From: Streptomyces odontomachi
GTDB taxonomy: Bacteria > Actinomycetota > Actinomycetes > Streptomycetales > Streptomycetaceae
Reading direction: 5' to 3'
Assembly: GCF_024435355.1 (NCBI RefSeq)
Contig: NZ_JAMJWG010000001.1
Location: 310,001-374,000 of the forward strand
Length of the DNA stretch: 64,000 nt
In this document: one piece after another, positions 24,345 to 32,705 of the stretch
Layout: each line of letters starts with the position of its first letter
Numbering within the stretch: the first letter of the stretch is position 1
The notes under the pieces: model-generated
The model's database searches: none
Told to the model about the DNA's origin: nothing
What the model saw: only the letters and a program-made list of their open reading frames with translations
Translations under genes and position numbers: made by a program

Positions 24345-26095
24345 CGTCGTGCGTGCCGACTTCCAGGACTCTGCCTCCCTCCATCACGGCCACCCGGTCG
24401 GCGTCGTGAGCGGTGTGCAGCCGGTGGGCGACGGCCAGCACGGTGCGGCCCTCGAGAACGGCGGAGAGGGAACGTTCGACATGACGCGAGGTAGTCGGGT
24501 CGAGCATCGCCGTGGCCTCGTCCAGTACGACGGTGTGCGGGTCGGCGAGGATGACACGGGCCAGGGCGAGCTGCTGGGCCTGTCCGCCGTCGAGGCGGTG
24601 TCGGGTGGTGCCCAGCTCGGTGTCCAGGCCGTCGGGCAGGTCGTCCAACCAGTCGTGCGACCGCTGCGACCGTCGCGGAGTCGGGCCGCGATCGTCGCCT
24701 CGGTGCGCGCGTCGACCGCCAACGTGGGCTCGGCAGCGAGGAGCACCTCAGGATCGGCGAGCAGGGCGCGGGCGAGGCGGATGCGCTGCCACTGGCCGCC
24801 GGAGAAGTTCCGGGCCTGCGACTCGACGACCGAGGACGGCCCGTCGGGCAGGCCCTTGACGATGTCCTCCGCAGCCGCCAGGTGCAGTGCGCGCAAGACG
24901 GACTGATCATCCGGATTCAGCCGTCCGGCAACGGCCTCGCGCAGCGTGCCGTGTCACCTTCGTTGTCGGCAACCAGGATCCGAGCACGAAAATCCCGAGG
25001 CGCCAGGGAGTCGAGGCGGCTGTCGCCCCAGACGGCCTGCGACGGTCGAAACCGCCCCAGGCGCTCGACGACCGCCTGGGCCTCCTGCGGCCGTGCGCTC
25101 ACCACCGCGGTGAACAGGCCGGCAGCGACCTCGACGCCGGAGGCGGGATCGCCCACGTCGACCGCTTCGCCGGTCCCGTCGTCCGTGGCGGGCGTCGCCG
25201 CCGTGTCCCGCCCCACGTTCAGGAGCGCGATGACGCGCCGTGCGGACACCATGGCTCTGGAAAGGTACAAACCGTCCTCGATCAGATCCGTGACGGGCAC
25301 CACGAGGAAGGCGACGTAACCGCAGACGGCGACGAGGTCTCCGATGGAGATGGTGTGCCGGGCGGCCATCCGGGCGGCCAGCCAGGTCACGGTGGCCAGG
25401 AAGAGCAGGGGGAGGCCGATGCCGAGGGTGGGGATCCAACTGGAGACGGACGCGACCCGGAAGCCCTCGGCACGCAACCGCCCGGATTCTCGCACGTAGC
25501 GTCCGGCGAAGCGGTCCTTCCCGCCGACGGCGTTGAGCAGCCGCAGGCCCTCGGTGATGTCGACCAGCCGGCCCGTCAGGTCACCCTGCCGCTGCCGGTA
25601 GTCCGAGCCGACCGCAGCCGGCTGAGCAGCGGTCCCACGGCGGCCGCGACCACCGGGGCCCCGAGCAGGACGACCAGCGCCAGCAACGGCGAGATGGACA
25701 GCAGCATCCCGGCCACCACGACGTGGGCGACGACGGTACCCGCTCCCGGACCGGTAAGGGTCAGACTCTGGCTGATCACCCACACGTCGCCGATCCCGAT
25801 CGTCGTCATCTCGCCGGCCGTGACCTTGCGGCTGAGTGTGCTCCCCAGCCTGGTGGAGTGTTCGACGACAGCGTCGACCGTTCTGAAAGCGGCGTCCATC
25901 CGCACCTTCGTGAGGGTGCGGTGACGGGCGATGGCAACCGCAGCGTTCAGCACACCCACGACGAGAAGCACCAGGACCCAGCCCACCAGCGAGGAATAGT
26001 GCCCCGGTCGCAAACCGTCGTCGACAGCGGCCGTGGAGCGCTGGGGCTGAACCTCGATCCTGGGCGGCGTCGACGCCCATGGCCGGCACCCTGCC
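24345..26095 (-). pseudogene. Two tandem ABC exporter genes fused by deletion, with several frameshifts
   Basis: Read from 26095 downward, the sequence is a membrane-ATPase half-transporter. It has helices around LVGWVLVLLVVGVL and ISPLLALVVLLG, a frameshift near 25600, then GLRLLNAVGGKDRFA and SIGDLVAVCGYVAFL. Another frameshift near 24947 precedes NFSGGQWQRIRLARALLADP. The ATPase stops after ARTEATIAARLRD (about 24675) and continues in another frame as the end of a different ATPase: DDLPDGLDTELG, a degenerate signature DGGQAQQLALARVIL, and VVLDEATAMLD. A further frameshift near 26025 affects the N-terminus. The lost segment would be the end of the first and most of the second exporter. Confidence 0.8.
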
Positions 26096-26182
26096 CGCCA
26101 CCCCATCCACGTACGCGGAGCACTCCTGGTCACCGTCACCACCACGGACGGATCGGCCACCAACCGGTACCGGACCCGGATT

Positions 26183-26198
26183 TGAGTACGTGTACTCA
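26183..26198. promoter_or_regulatory. Palindromic operator-like site
   Basis: TGAGTAC-GT-GTACTCA is a 7+7 dyad 36 bases before the ATG of the small membrane protein gene and just upstream of the decayed exporter. A second short dyad TGCCA-acc-TGGCA lies near 26219-26231. No obvious -10 box is seen between them. Confidence 0.5.
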
Positions 26199-26233
26199 GG
26201 CTCCGAGCGCGGTCCCTTGCCAACCTGGCAGGC

Positions 26234-26617
26234 ATGATGACGACAAGCACCAGCCACTGGACGAAAGGCACCCTCGTGGCCGCTGTGGCGGCCGTCGCCT
26301 GCTATGCGGTCTGGGCCGCCCTGCGGCACTGGGCGCGCGACGTGGATGATCCGGGCGCCATGTTCGCCGGGCTCTTCGACTTACTCTTCGCCAAGCTCAT
26401 AGGACTGCTGGCGATGCCGGTACTGCTGTGGGCCGGCATGCGGTTGCTCGGCGAGCCGCGCAATCTCGTGTTCCTGGGCGCGGCCACGGTGCTGTGGTTC
26501 TTCGTGGGCAACCGCATGGCCGAGAACTCCTCCGTCATCGACGTGGCCGCTTTCGTCTACCTGTTGGTCTTCGCGGGACTGTGCGGACTGCTGTCGCTGG
26601 CCACGGCGGGGGACTAG
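26234..26617 (+). CDS. Small integral membrane protein of unknown function
   Basis: This 127-residue protein has four predicted membrane helices (GTLVAAVAAVACYAVWAAL; LFAKLIGLLAMPVLLWAG; NLVFLGAATVLWFFVG; VIDVAAFVYLLVFAGLCGLL) and short charged loops. The family is not recognised. The start is ATG at 26234, or 26237 immediately downstream. One TTA codon is in frame at 26381-26383. It is convergent with the nucleotidyltransferase gene. Expression is probably controlled at the palindrome 26183-26198. Confidence 0.65.
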   Translation: MMTTSTSHWTKGTLVAAVAAVACYAVWAALRHWARDVDDPGAMFAGLFDLLFAKLIGLLAMPVLLWAGMRLLGEPRNLVFLGAATVLWFFVGNRMAENSSVIDVAAFVYLLVFAGLCGLLSLATAGD

Positions 26618-26667
26618 GGGCCATCGGCCGCGTCGTGGGGCGGGTGGCCGCCAGCGCGGGTACGTCG

Positions 26668-27420
26668 TCAGTGGGAAGTGGCGATGACCTGGTCGATCGC
26701 CGGCCCGAGGAAGGCGAGCGTCAGTTCTGCCCGGCGGTTGATCCACTGCTGGTCTGCGGGGCCGGGGGTGCCGTAGCGGCGCCGTCTGATGTCGTCCACG
26801 ACGTCCGCGGGGGCGCCCAGTTCGGCGAGTACGTCGAGGGCCTCGGCCTTGGTGATCAGTCTGCCGTCCTGCAAGGTCGTTGCTGCTCTGGCCAGGGTCA
26901 GCAGGCCGAGGTCGACCCAGATGTCGCGCGTCCACCGTTCCGGGTGGTCCAGGGCCGGACGCCAGAAGTCCTGAAGGTCCTTGACGATGAAATCGGCGAG
27001 CTGCCCGTCAGCGACCCGTGGCAGGTGCTCGGTCGGTGGCCGACCGTGCAGGACGAGTCCGAACGCGTGCAGTTCGCGCCTGGTCACCGGTGTGATCGGT
27101 CGGTGCATCAGCTCCTCGTGGGCCCACGTGAGGTGTGAGCGTGCGGGGTCATCCAGCTCGGTGACAGCGGGGTAGCTGCAATGCAGCCTCGACGCGAGGG
27201 GGATGTCCCTGCCCAGGGCCTCGTGCACCTCGCCAAGTTGCCGTTCCTCGGCTGCCGTGCACGGCCGGCGGAGGAGGGCGATCAGGTCGAGGTCGCTACG
27301 ACCCGGCCGGTAGTCACCTCCGGCAAGTGACCCGTGTGCCCATACCGAGACCAGTGGCACTACCGGCCGGAGGGCGCTGACGAATCGGTCGATGAGACGC
27401 TCGGTGTTCTGATCTGCCAT
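26668..27420 (-). CDS. AadA-like nucleotidyltransferase (aminoglycoside adenylyltransferase family)
   Basis: This 250-residue protein has the polymerase-beta-type signature GSLAGGDYRPGRSDLDLIALL (GS...DxD, near 30-50) and a C-terminal helical domain with TVRRELHAFG-like and WVDLGLLTLARAATTLQDG segments. This is the arrangement of AadA/ANT(3'')-type aminoglycoside adenylyltransferases and their DUF4111 relatives. It would transfer AMP to a hydroxyl group of a small molecule; resistance is possible but unproven, and chromosomal relatives are often silent. I chose the ATG at 27420 (MADQNTERLIDRF) over the longer frame to 27477. No good Shine-Dalgarno sequence is present. Confidence 0.7.
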   Translation of the reverse strand: MADQNTERLIDRFVSALRPVVPLVSVWAHGSLAGGDYRPGRSDLDLIALLRRPCTAAEERQLGEVHEALGRDIPLASRLHCSYPAVTELDDPARSHLTWAHEELMHRPITPVTRRELHAFGLVLHGRPPTEHLPRVADGQLADFIVKDLQDFWRPALDHPERWTRDIWVDLGLLTLARAATTLQDGRLITKAEALDVLAELGAPADVVDDIRRRRYGTPGPADQQWINRRAELTLAFLGPAIDQVIATSH

Positions 27421-27599
27421 GAGGAGAGTCTGGCGCCAAGGTGGCGCGGAGCCGTCGGCTGGGAGGCTCGCAGCCACCCGGCCACGGTCTCAGCCGTCCA
27501 AGTGCCCCCGCGCTCGCCTGCGGCGACGCATATCCGATGGGGCGATGGACATCCGGTCGGCACGGGGCACGAGGAGGGCTGAGCGGGTCGGGCGTACCG

Positions 27600-28763
27600 T
27601 TACAAGCCGCGTAGTCGGTGTTCGATCTGGTCCTCGTCGGCGCCTTCGACGAGAAAACGGATCTTGCCGTCCACCGAGGTGACCGGCGCGTCCCGTCGCT
27701 CCGAAGCGGAGTACTCGACCAGCCACTCCGGGCGGTCGGTCGGAGCGCTCGGCTGCGGGCCGCCGGTCCACAGCAGCCAGCCGGTCGGTGCGGCCACGCG
27801 GTCCGGTTCCACGGGTGTCGTCCACAGTCCTGCGGACAACAGGCAGGACGCCAGGGACAGGTCGACGCCGTAGGTGTGGTGGACGCCGTTCTTGATCAGC
27901 GCCCCGCCGACGCGGCAGGCGACCTCACCCGCGAAGAAGGCGCCGGAGGTGTCTTCGAGGAACTCCAGGTGCAGGGCGTGCACTCCATGGCCCTCGGGCA
28001 GGTTGGCGACGAAGCGCTCGGCGGTGTCGATCAGCAGTTTCGCACGGGGTGAACCCGTGTCGAGCATGACGGAGGCCAGGTTGTCGGTACGGAACCGGTG
28101 CGGCGGGCTGAGGTAGCGCGACGGCGAGACAAGCAGCGTCCTGGCGCCGTCGACGAGTACGTCCACGTGGTAGACGGTGCCCTCGACGTAGCGCTCGGCC
28201 ATCAGGCCGCCGCCGTGCAGGGCGCCGAGCAGGTCAGGGTCGTCGAGGCAGGCCTGCCGGATCGCCTGCCCGTCGGCCAGCACCCGTACCCCGATGGCTC
28301 CGGCGCCGTCACGGGGCTTCACCACGATGGTGCCGAGATCCTCCTGCGCCGCATACAGGTCGGCGCCGCAGCGCACCTCGCGATGCGGCACGGCTGGCAC
28401 CGGGAGCCCGTCGAAGAGGCGCTTCATCGCGACCTTGTCACGGAACATCAGTGCCAGTTCCGAGCCGGTACCGTCGATTCCGAAGAGGGTGCGCGCCTCG
28501 GCGGCCCGCAGCACGTCGTCCTCCGAGTTGACGAATATCCGGTCCGGTCGGTCGGAGGCGCAGAGCCGGAGCAGCTCGGCGGTCGCAGCGGGTGACGCGT
28601 AGTCGTCCACCACGACGCGGTGCACGCCCTCGGCCAGGTCCCCGGCCGGACGGTCGGTGTCGGCCGAGGTGAGCAGGGTGATCCGGGCCTGCGGGTCGGC
28701 CGCCCGTATCCAGTGGTCGTACCGTGCTGCGGAGTGCGGCCGTTGCAGAATCAGAATGTGCAT
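27600..28763 (-). CDS. ATP-grasp carboxylate-amine ligase
   Basis: This 387-residue protein has an N-terminal nucleotide-fold-like domain (MHILILQRPHSAARYDHW) and an ATP-grasp core: KVAMKRLFDGLPVPAVPHREV, the strand LGTIVVKPRDGAGAIGV with the ATP lysine, MAERYVEGTVYHVDVLV, and a metal-binding segment HLEFLEDTSGAFFAGEVACRVGG. Enzymes of this type join a carboxylate to an amine with ATP in peptide or dipeptide natural products. The start is ATG at 28763, eight bases after GAGAGGG. It stands alone, although an eroded transporter-like stretch lies just upstream. The substrate is unknown. Confidence 0.8.
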   Translation of the reverse strand: MHILILQRPHSAARYDHWIRAADPQARITLLTSADTDRPAGDLAEGVHRVVVDDYASPAATAELLRLCASDRPDRIFVNSEDDVLRAAEARTLFGIDGTGSELALMFRDKVAMKRLFDGLPVPAVPHREVRCGADLYAAQEDLGTIVVKPRDGAGAIGVRVLADGQAIRQACLDDPDLLGALHGGGLMAERYVEGTVYHVDVLVDGARTLLVSPSRYLSPPHRFRTDNLASVMLDTGSPRAKLLIDTAERFVANLPEGHGVHALHLEFLEDTSGAFFAGEVACRVGGALIKNGVHHTYGVDLSLASCLLSAGLWTTPVEPDRVAAPTGWLLWTGGPQPSAPTDRPEWLVEYSASERRDAPVTSVDGKIRFLVEGADEDQIEHRLRGL

Positions 28764-29204
28764 GCTTCTTACCCTCTCGTCGGTACCGGGACAGTGATCG
28801 AGCCGGGCACTCGGCAGGGGCAGCAGCGGGACCACACCGAGCAGCAGCGCGGCGAACGCGGCCCGTCCGGCCACCCCAGCCGAGTTCGACTGCGGTGATG
28901 AGCGGAGGGGCCCGAGCACGTCCTGGACGCTGTTTCGCAGTGCGAAGACCGAGACTACTCGGCCTTGCGGTGCTCAGGCGCACCGTTGGTTGGACAGCTC
29001 CCGGGCGACGACCGGGTGTCACCGTTGCCAGGGCCGCGAGCAGCGGTGCCGCGGTGAACGGCGCGGCGTCCGCCAAGCCGGCGAGCAACGCTGCCAGCGG
29101 GGGAGAGAGGCCGATGGATCCCTGTCCACGTGGTGAACAGCGCGGGCAGGCTGGTGACAGCTCACGCAGGGTGACACGGGTTCCGGCACCCACAGGGTTC
29201 CAGG
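28764..29204 (-). other. Intergenic stretch, possibly with remnants of a membrane transporter gene
   Basis: These 440 bases lie between divergent genes. On the minus strand two disconnected frames give transmembrane-like segments, PPLAALLAGLADAAPFTAAP near 29050-29110 and AGRAAFAALLLGVVPLLPLP near 28805-28865, which resemble the last helices of an MFS exporter. There is no start, and the frames do not join. The resemblance may be an artefact of GC-rich composition. Nothing else is seen. Confidence 0.25.
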
Positions 29205-29220
29205 CTAAGCGTCTGCTTAG
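29205..29220. promoter_or_regulatory. TetR-type palindromic operator overlapping a -10 box
   Basis: CTAAGC-gtct-GCTTAG is a perfect 6+6 dyad. TAGTAT (29218-29223) overlaps its right end and lies 10 bases before the ATG at 29234, as expected for the -10 box of a leaderless transcript. A repressor bound here would block initiation. No regulator gene is adjacent. Confidence 0.6.
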
Positions 29221-29233
29221 TATGCTTCCGTGC

Positions 29234-30109
29234 ATGACAGGTCCCCGAGCTGGCCGCCGCTGCCACCAACCCCTGAACGCCCTGCACTCCGCCGTGTACT
29301 TCTCACCGGAGTTCGACGCCGAGACGGAGGCTCTGGGGCTCGTCAAGGAACCCGGCGCCTACCTGAACGCCTCTGGTTACTTCGCCGCACGCTCCGCCGC
29401 CATGGGGCCCGTCGGCCCCGGTACGGTCACGGCGACCTTTTTCAACTTCAGCCATGAACTGATCGCCCAACACATCCCCGCGCTCTGGAAGATCGCCGCG
29501 CCCGAGCAGGTGCTCAAGGCCCGTCTGCGCGCCGCCGACCGGCTGCTGCGACGGCTGCTGGGCGAGGAAGCCTTGGCCTCCAAGGAGATGGTCGAGGCCG
29601 CTGAACTGGCGCTGCGCGCCACCGAGGGCTGTGACCATTCGGGTCGCCCGCTGAGCGCCGCAGAAGCCGACCAGCCTGTGGCGCAGGAGCCGCATCTGGC
29701 GCTCTGGCAGGCGGCGACCATACTTCGGGAACACCGCGGCGACGGCCACATCGCCCTGCTGATGCACGCGGGCCTGGACGGTCTGGAGGCCCTTGTCTCG
29801 CACACCGCCTCCGGCCGTGGCTTCACCACCCGCGCCGCCCGGGCCACCCGCGGCTGGGACGAGGCGGAATGGTCGGCTGCCCAGGGCCGGCTGCGGGACA
29901 GAGGCCTTCTGGATGCGGCCAACGAGCTGACCGAGGCGGGAACGACCCTCCGCAAGGACCTGGAGAACGAGACGGATCGCCTGGCCGCCGCGCCGTACGA
30001 CCACCTGGGGGCAGCCGGGGTCGAGCGCCTCACGGAGCTGGCCGGAGGGTTCGCCGTGACGGCACTGGGCAACGGGGCGTTCCCGAAGGGAATCTTCGGC
30101 AAGGCCTGA
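29234..30109 (+). CDS. SCO6745-family protein
   Basis: This 291-residue protein matches the actinobacterial SCO6745 family: an N-terminal RRCHQPLNALHSAVYFSPE, ASGYFAARSAAMGPVGPGTVTATFFNFS, EGCDHSGRPLSAAEADQPV, LREHRGDGHIALLMHAGLD, and a C-terminal winged-helix-like part (TRGWDEAEWSAAQGRLRDRGLLDA). The family has no established function; the last part resembles a MarR-type fold. The ATG at 29234 is favoured over 29222 because it fits a leaderless start behind the TAGTAT box and operator at 29205-29220. Confidence 0.85.
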   Translation: MTGPRAGRRCHQPLNALHSAVYFSPEFDAETEALGLVKEPGAYLNASGYFAARSAAMGPVGPGTVTATFFNFSHELIAQHIPALWKIAAPEQVLKARLRAADRLLRRLLGEEALASKEMVEAAELALRATEGCDHSGRPLSAAEADQPVAQEPHLALWQAATILREHRGDGHIALLMHAGLDGLEALVSHTASGRGFTTRAARATRGWDEAEWSAAQGRLRDRGLLDAANELTEAGTTLRKDLENETDRLAAAPYDHLGAAGVERLTELAGGFAVTALGNGAFPKGIFGKA

Positions 30110-30335
30110 GCAGGTGCTCAAGGCCCGCCTCCCGGGCCGTGCACGTGCAGCACATGGCCGACCTTGCGGTCAGCTGACGCCCGATGCGCGCTCCGCGCCC
30201 TGCTCGCCCGCGCCGGGACCCCTCCCCGGGCGGCCGCCCTACCGTGCGGCGTGGCAATGGAGTTGCCCGCCGCGACGCCGCTGGTTCGGGCGCCCCGGCG
30301 CCGGGCGGGTCCGAACGCGGAGCAGGGAACGGGTG

Positions 30336-31157
30336 ATGACGGTGACACGTGGGGAAGGCGGCATGGCGGGCGCGCCGGGTGCACCGGATGTGCCGGGGAA
30401 GCAGGAGCCGTACTTCCCGGAGTACCGGGCGGACACGGCACCGACCGGGGCCCGCGGTCTCGGCGTGCCGAGCATCGGACTGGTGGGCATCACAGCCGGG
30501 CTGGCGCAGCTGTCGCGGCAGGGGGCGCCACCGATCGTGCTGTTCGGGCTGCCCGTGCTGCTCGTCCTGCTCTACGTCGCGCTGCGCGTCATGGTGGGCC
30601 GCAGCATCACGTCCACCGGCAGCAAAGGCATCACGGTCCGTACGCCCTTGCGTACCGTCCAGGTCGCATGGCCGGACGTGCAGGCCGTCGAGATCCACGG
30701 CAACCCGGCGACGGCAGGCGAAGCCCGCGCCGTCAACCGCACCGTCAGCGTCTATTACGTCCGCGACGGCGTCGCCCGCGTCGTCGTCCTGCCGCACCTC
30801 AACAACCGTACGCACGCCGCGCTCGACGCCGAGGTCGAGCGGTTGCGGGCCCTCTGGACGCGGCTGCGCGGCCCCGGCTGGCAGCAGCTGCCGCAGGCCA
30901 CGGCGCGCCTGGAGAAGGCACACCGCACCCTCGGCCGCAGCGCGGCCGTCCTGGTCGGCCTCGGCGTCGGCGCCGGCGTCTTCGTGCTCTTCACGGTGAT
31001 CATGCTGGCGCTGCTGATCGGCGGCTACTACGACGACCGGACGGACGTGCCCTTCCTGCTGACGCCGGGATTCCTGATGCCCGTGCCCGCCGTGGTGTGC
31101 GGCGTGGTGGCGGGGGTGCTGAACGCACGGCGGCGGGCCCGGCGCGGGCAGGCTTGA
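30336..31157 (+). CDS. PH-domain membrane protein
   Basis: This protein of about 273 residues has two membrane helices near 60-90 (LFGLPVLLVLLYVALRVMVG), a bacterial PH-like domain (ITVRTPLRTVQVAWPDVQAVEIHG ... VSVYYVRDGVARVVVLPHL) on the cytoplasmic side, and two C-terminal helices (SAAVLVGLGVGAGVFVLF; TPGFLMPVPAVVCGVVAG). Such proteins are common and uncharacterised in Streptomyces. The start is ATG at 30336; ATG at 30363, closer to GGGGAAGG, is equally plausible. It ends before a very strong hairpin. The 226 bases upstream show no gene. Confidence 0.7.
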   Translation: MTVTRGEGGMAGAPGAPDVPGKQEPYFPEYRADTAPTGARGLGVPSIGLVGITAGLAQLSRQGAPPIVLFGLPVLLVLLYVALRVMVGRSITSTGSKGITVRTPLRTVQVAWPDVQAVEIHGNPATAGEARAVNRTVSVYYVRDGVARVVVLPHLNNRTHAALDAEVERLRALWTRLRGPGWQQLPQATARLEKAHRTLGRSAAVLVGLGVGAGVFVLFTVIMLALLIGGYYDDRTDVPFLLTPGFLMPVPAVVCGVVAGVLNARRRARRGQA

Positions 31158-31214
31158 GCGTCGGACAGCCTGAGCGTCCGGAGACCGGCCGAACACGCGC
31201 GGGCTGAGTAACCA

Positions 31215-31258
31215 CATGGGCCCGGCCCGCCGCTCTGGAGCGGCGGGCCGGGCCCATG
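31215..31258. terminator. Very strong bidirectional terminator
   Basis: A perfect 20-bp stem (31215-31234 with 31239-31258; CATGGGCCCGG at its base) closes a 4-base loop CTGG. It lies between the convergent ends of the PH-domain gene (31157) and the aromatic-acid importer gene (31265). Confidence 0.9.
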
Positions 31259-31264
31259 GCGCCG

Positions 31265-32644
31265 CTATGCGGGAACGGCCTGCGTTGCGCGGCCGGAAGC
31301 GGCGGCCTCCTTAGGGGGTGCGATGACCGAGCTGGTCGCCACGGTGAGGGCGCCAGCGACGGCGATCACGATGAAGGTCGCGTCGGTCCCCCAGGCGCCG
31401 TGCACGGCCCCGCCGATCCAGGGGCCGAGGATGCCGCCGAGCCGTCCGAAGCCGAGCATGAACCCGGTCCCGGTGCCGCGCGCCTGGACGGGGTAGGCCA
31501 TGGCGCACGTGTTGTTCAGCATGAACTGGCTGCCGATCAGGAAGAACCCGGACGCCGTGGTCACCGCGACGATGATGAACGGGTTGTGCGTGAGGATGAC
31601 GCTCACCGTCGCCAGGGCACCCACCGTGCACCACACCGCCAGGCTGCCCCGCCGCCCGAGCCAGCGGTCGGCGACGTACCCGCAGAGGATGCCGCCGAGG
31701 AACGGGAGGCTGTGCAGCGCGGCGCCGGTGCCGAAGCCCAGCGAGAAGCTGTCGCCCCGCTCCAGCAGCAGGTTGGGCGTCCAGGTGGACAGTCCGTAGT
31801 TGACGAAGAGCAGCAGGAACGCCGACAGCCACAGTCCGACGGTGGTCCGCAGGTACGGCGGGCGGAGCGGCAGCAGCCACTCCTTGCGCGAGCGCGTGGC
31901 GTGCCCGGCGTCCGGCCGGACCGCCGCGAAGACCCCCTCGCGGTAGGCGGACGCGCGCTCCGGCCGCACCCGGCCCAGCAGCCGGGCCGCCTCGGCGGTG
32001 CGGCCGTGCGCCGCGAGGTACTCGGCGGACTCCGGGAACACGGCCAGGAACGCCAGGCCGACCACACCCGCCCCGGAGCCCACGTAGAACAGCACCTGCC
32101 AGCCGTGCTGCACGGTGTACAGCACCCCGATGACCGAGGCCCCCACGGCGCCGAGCGAGAACCCGGCGGCGGCGAGCGACGCCAGCCGGAACCGGCTCTT
32201 GCTGGGCAGGTACTCGTTGATGTACGCGGTGCCCAGCGGCATGACCACGCCGAGGCCGAGACCGGTGACCACCCGGATCGCGAGGAAGCCGCTGTACGAG
32301 TCCACGAACACCGCGGTGAGCAGGCTGAACACGCCGGAGACCAGCAGGCCGCCGATCATGGTGGGCCGGCGGCCGAACCGGTCGGCGATGACGCCCTGCA
32401 CCAGTGCCCCGAGCATCACGCCGACCAGTCCCGCTGAGACCAGGAGCCCGGACTGGGCGGAGTTCAGGTGCCAGCCACCGGCGACGTAGTGGATGACGTA
32501 CGAGGGGGCCAGCACGTCGTAGCCGTCGAACCAGATGGCCAGCAGGACGAGGCCCACCAGCATCCAGTGGAACGGGCGTAGGGGTGCCTCGTCCAGTTCG
32601 GTCCTGACATCTATCACTCTGTCGTCTGTCACTCTGTCGTCCAT
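31265..32644 (-). CDS. MFS aromatic acid:proton symporter (AAHS family)
   Basis: This 459-residue, 12-helix transporter resembles BenK/PcaK. The family signature near helix 1 is IWFDGYDVLAPSYVI (D-G-x-D). The loop 2-3 motif is GVIADRFGRRPTMIGG, and helix 5 has PESAEYLAAHGR after the fourth transmembrane region. Members import benzoate, 4-hydroxybenzoate, gentisate or related acids with protons. The ATG at 32644 follows AAGGAG by about seven bases. As the last gene of the minus-strand operon 31265-39124 it should import the substrate of the pathway, or a nearby aromatic acid. Confidence 0.9.
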   Translation of the reverse strand: MDDRVTDDRVIDVRTELDEAPLRPFHWMLVGLVLLAIWFDGYDVLAPSYVIHYVAGGWHLNSAQSGLLVSAGLVGVMLGALVQGVIADRFGRRPTMIGGLLVSGVFSLLTAVFVDSYSGFLAIRVVTGLGLGVVMPLGTAYINEYLPSKSRFRLASLAAAGFSLGAVGASVIGVLYTVQHGWQVLFYVGSGAGVVGLAFLAVFPESAEYLAAHGRTAEAARLLGRVRPERASAYREGVFAAVRPDAGHATRSRKEWLLPLRPPYLRTTVGLWLSAFLLLFVNYGLSTWTPNLLLERGDSFSLGFGTGAALHSLPFLGGILCGYVADRWLGRRGSLAVWCTVGALATVSVILTHNPFIIVAVTTASGFFLIGSQFMLNNTCAMAYPVQARGTGTGFMLGFGRLGGILGPWIGGAVHGAWGTDATFIVIAVAGALTVATSSVIAPPKEAAASGRATQAVPA

Positions 32645-32705
32645 GGTCAGGCTCCTTCGGCTGCACGGGGGTGGGAGGGGGCGGGCCGGGGCGGGGGTGG
32701 CGGTG

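Noticed and set aside
20328..26095. Transposon as cause of the gene graveyard
   Set aside because: No transposase fragments or terminal inverted repeats were recognised; junctions look like deletions.
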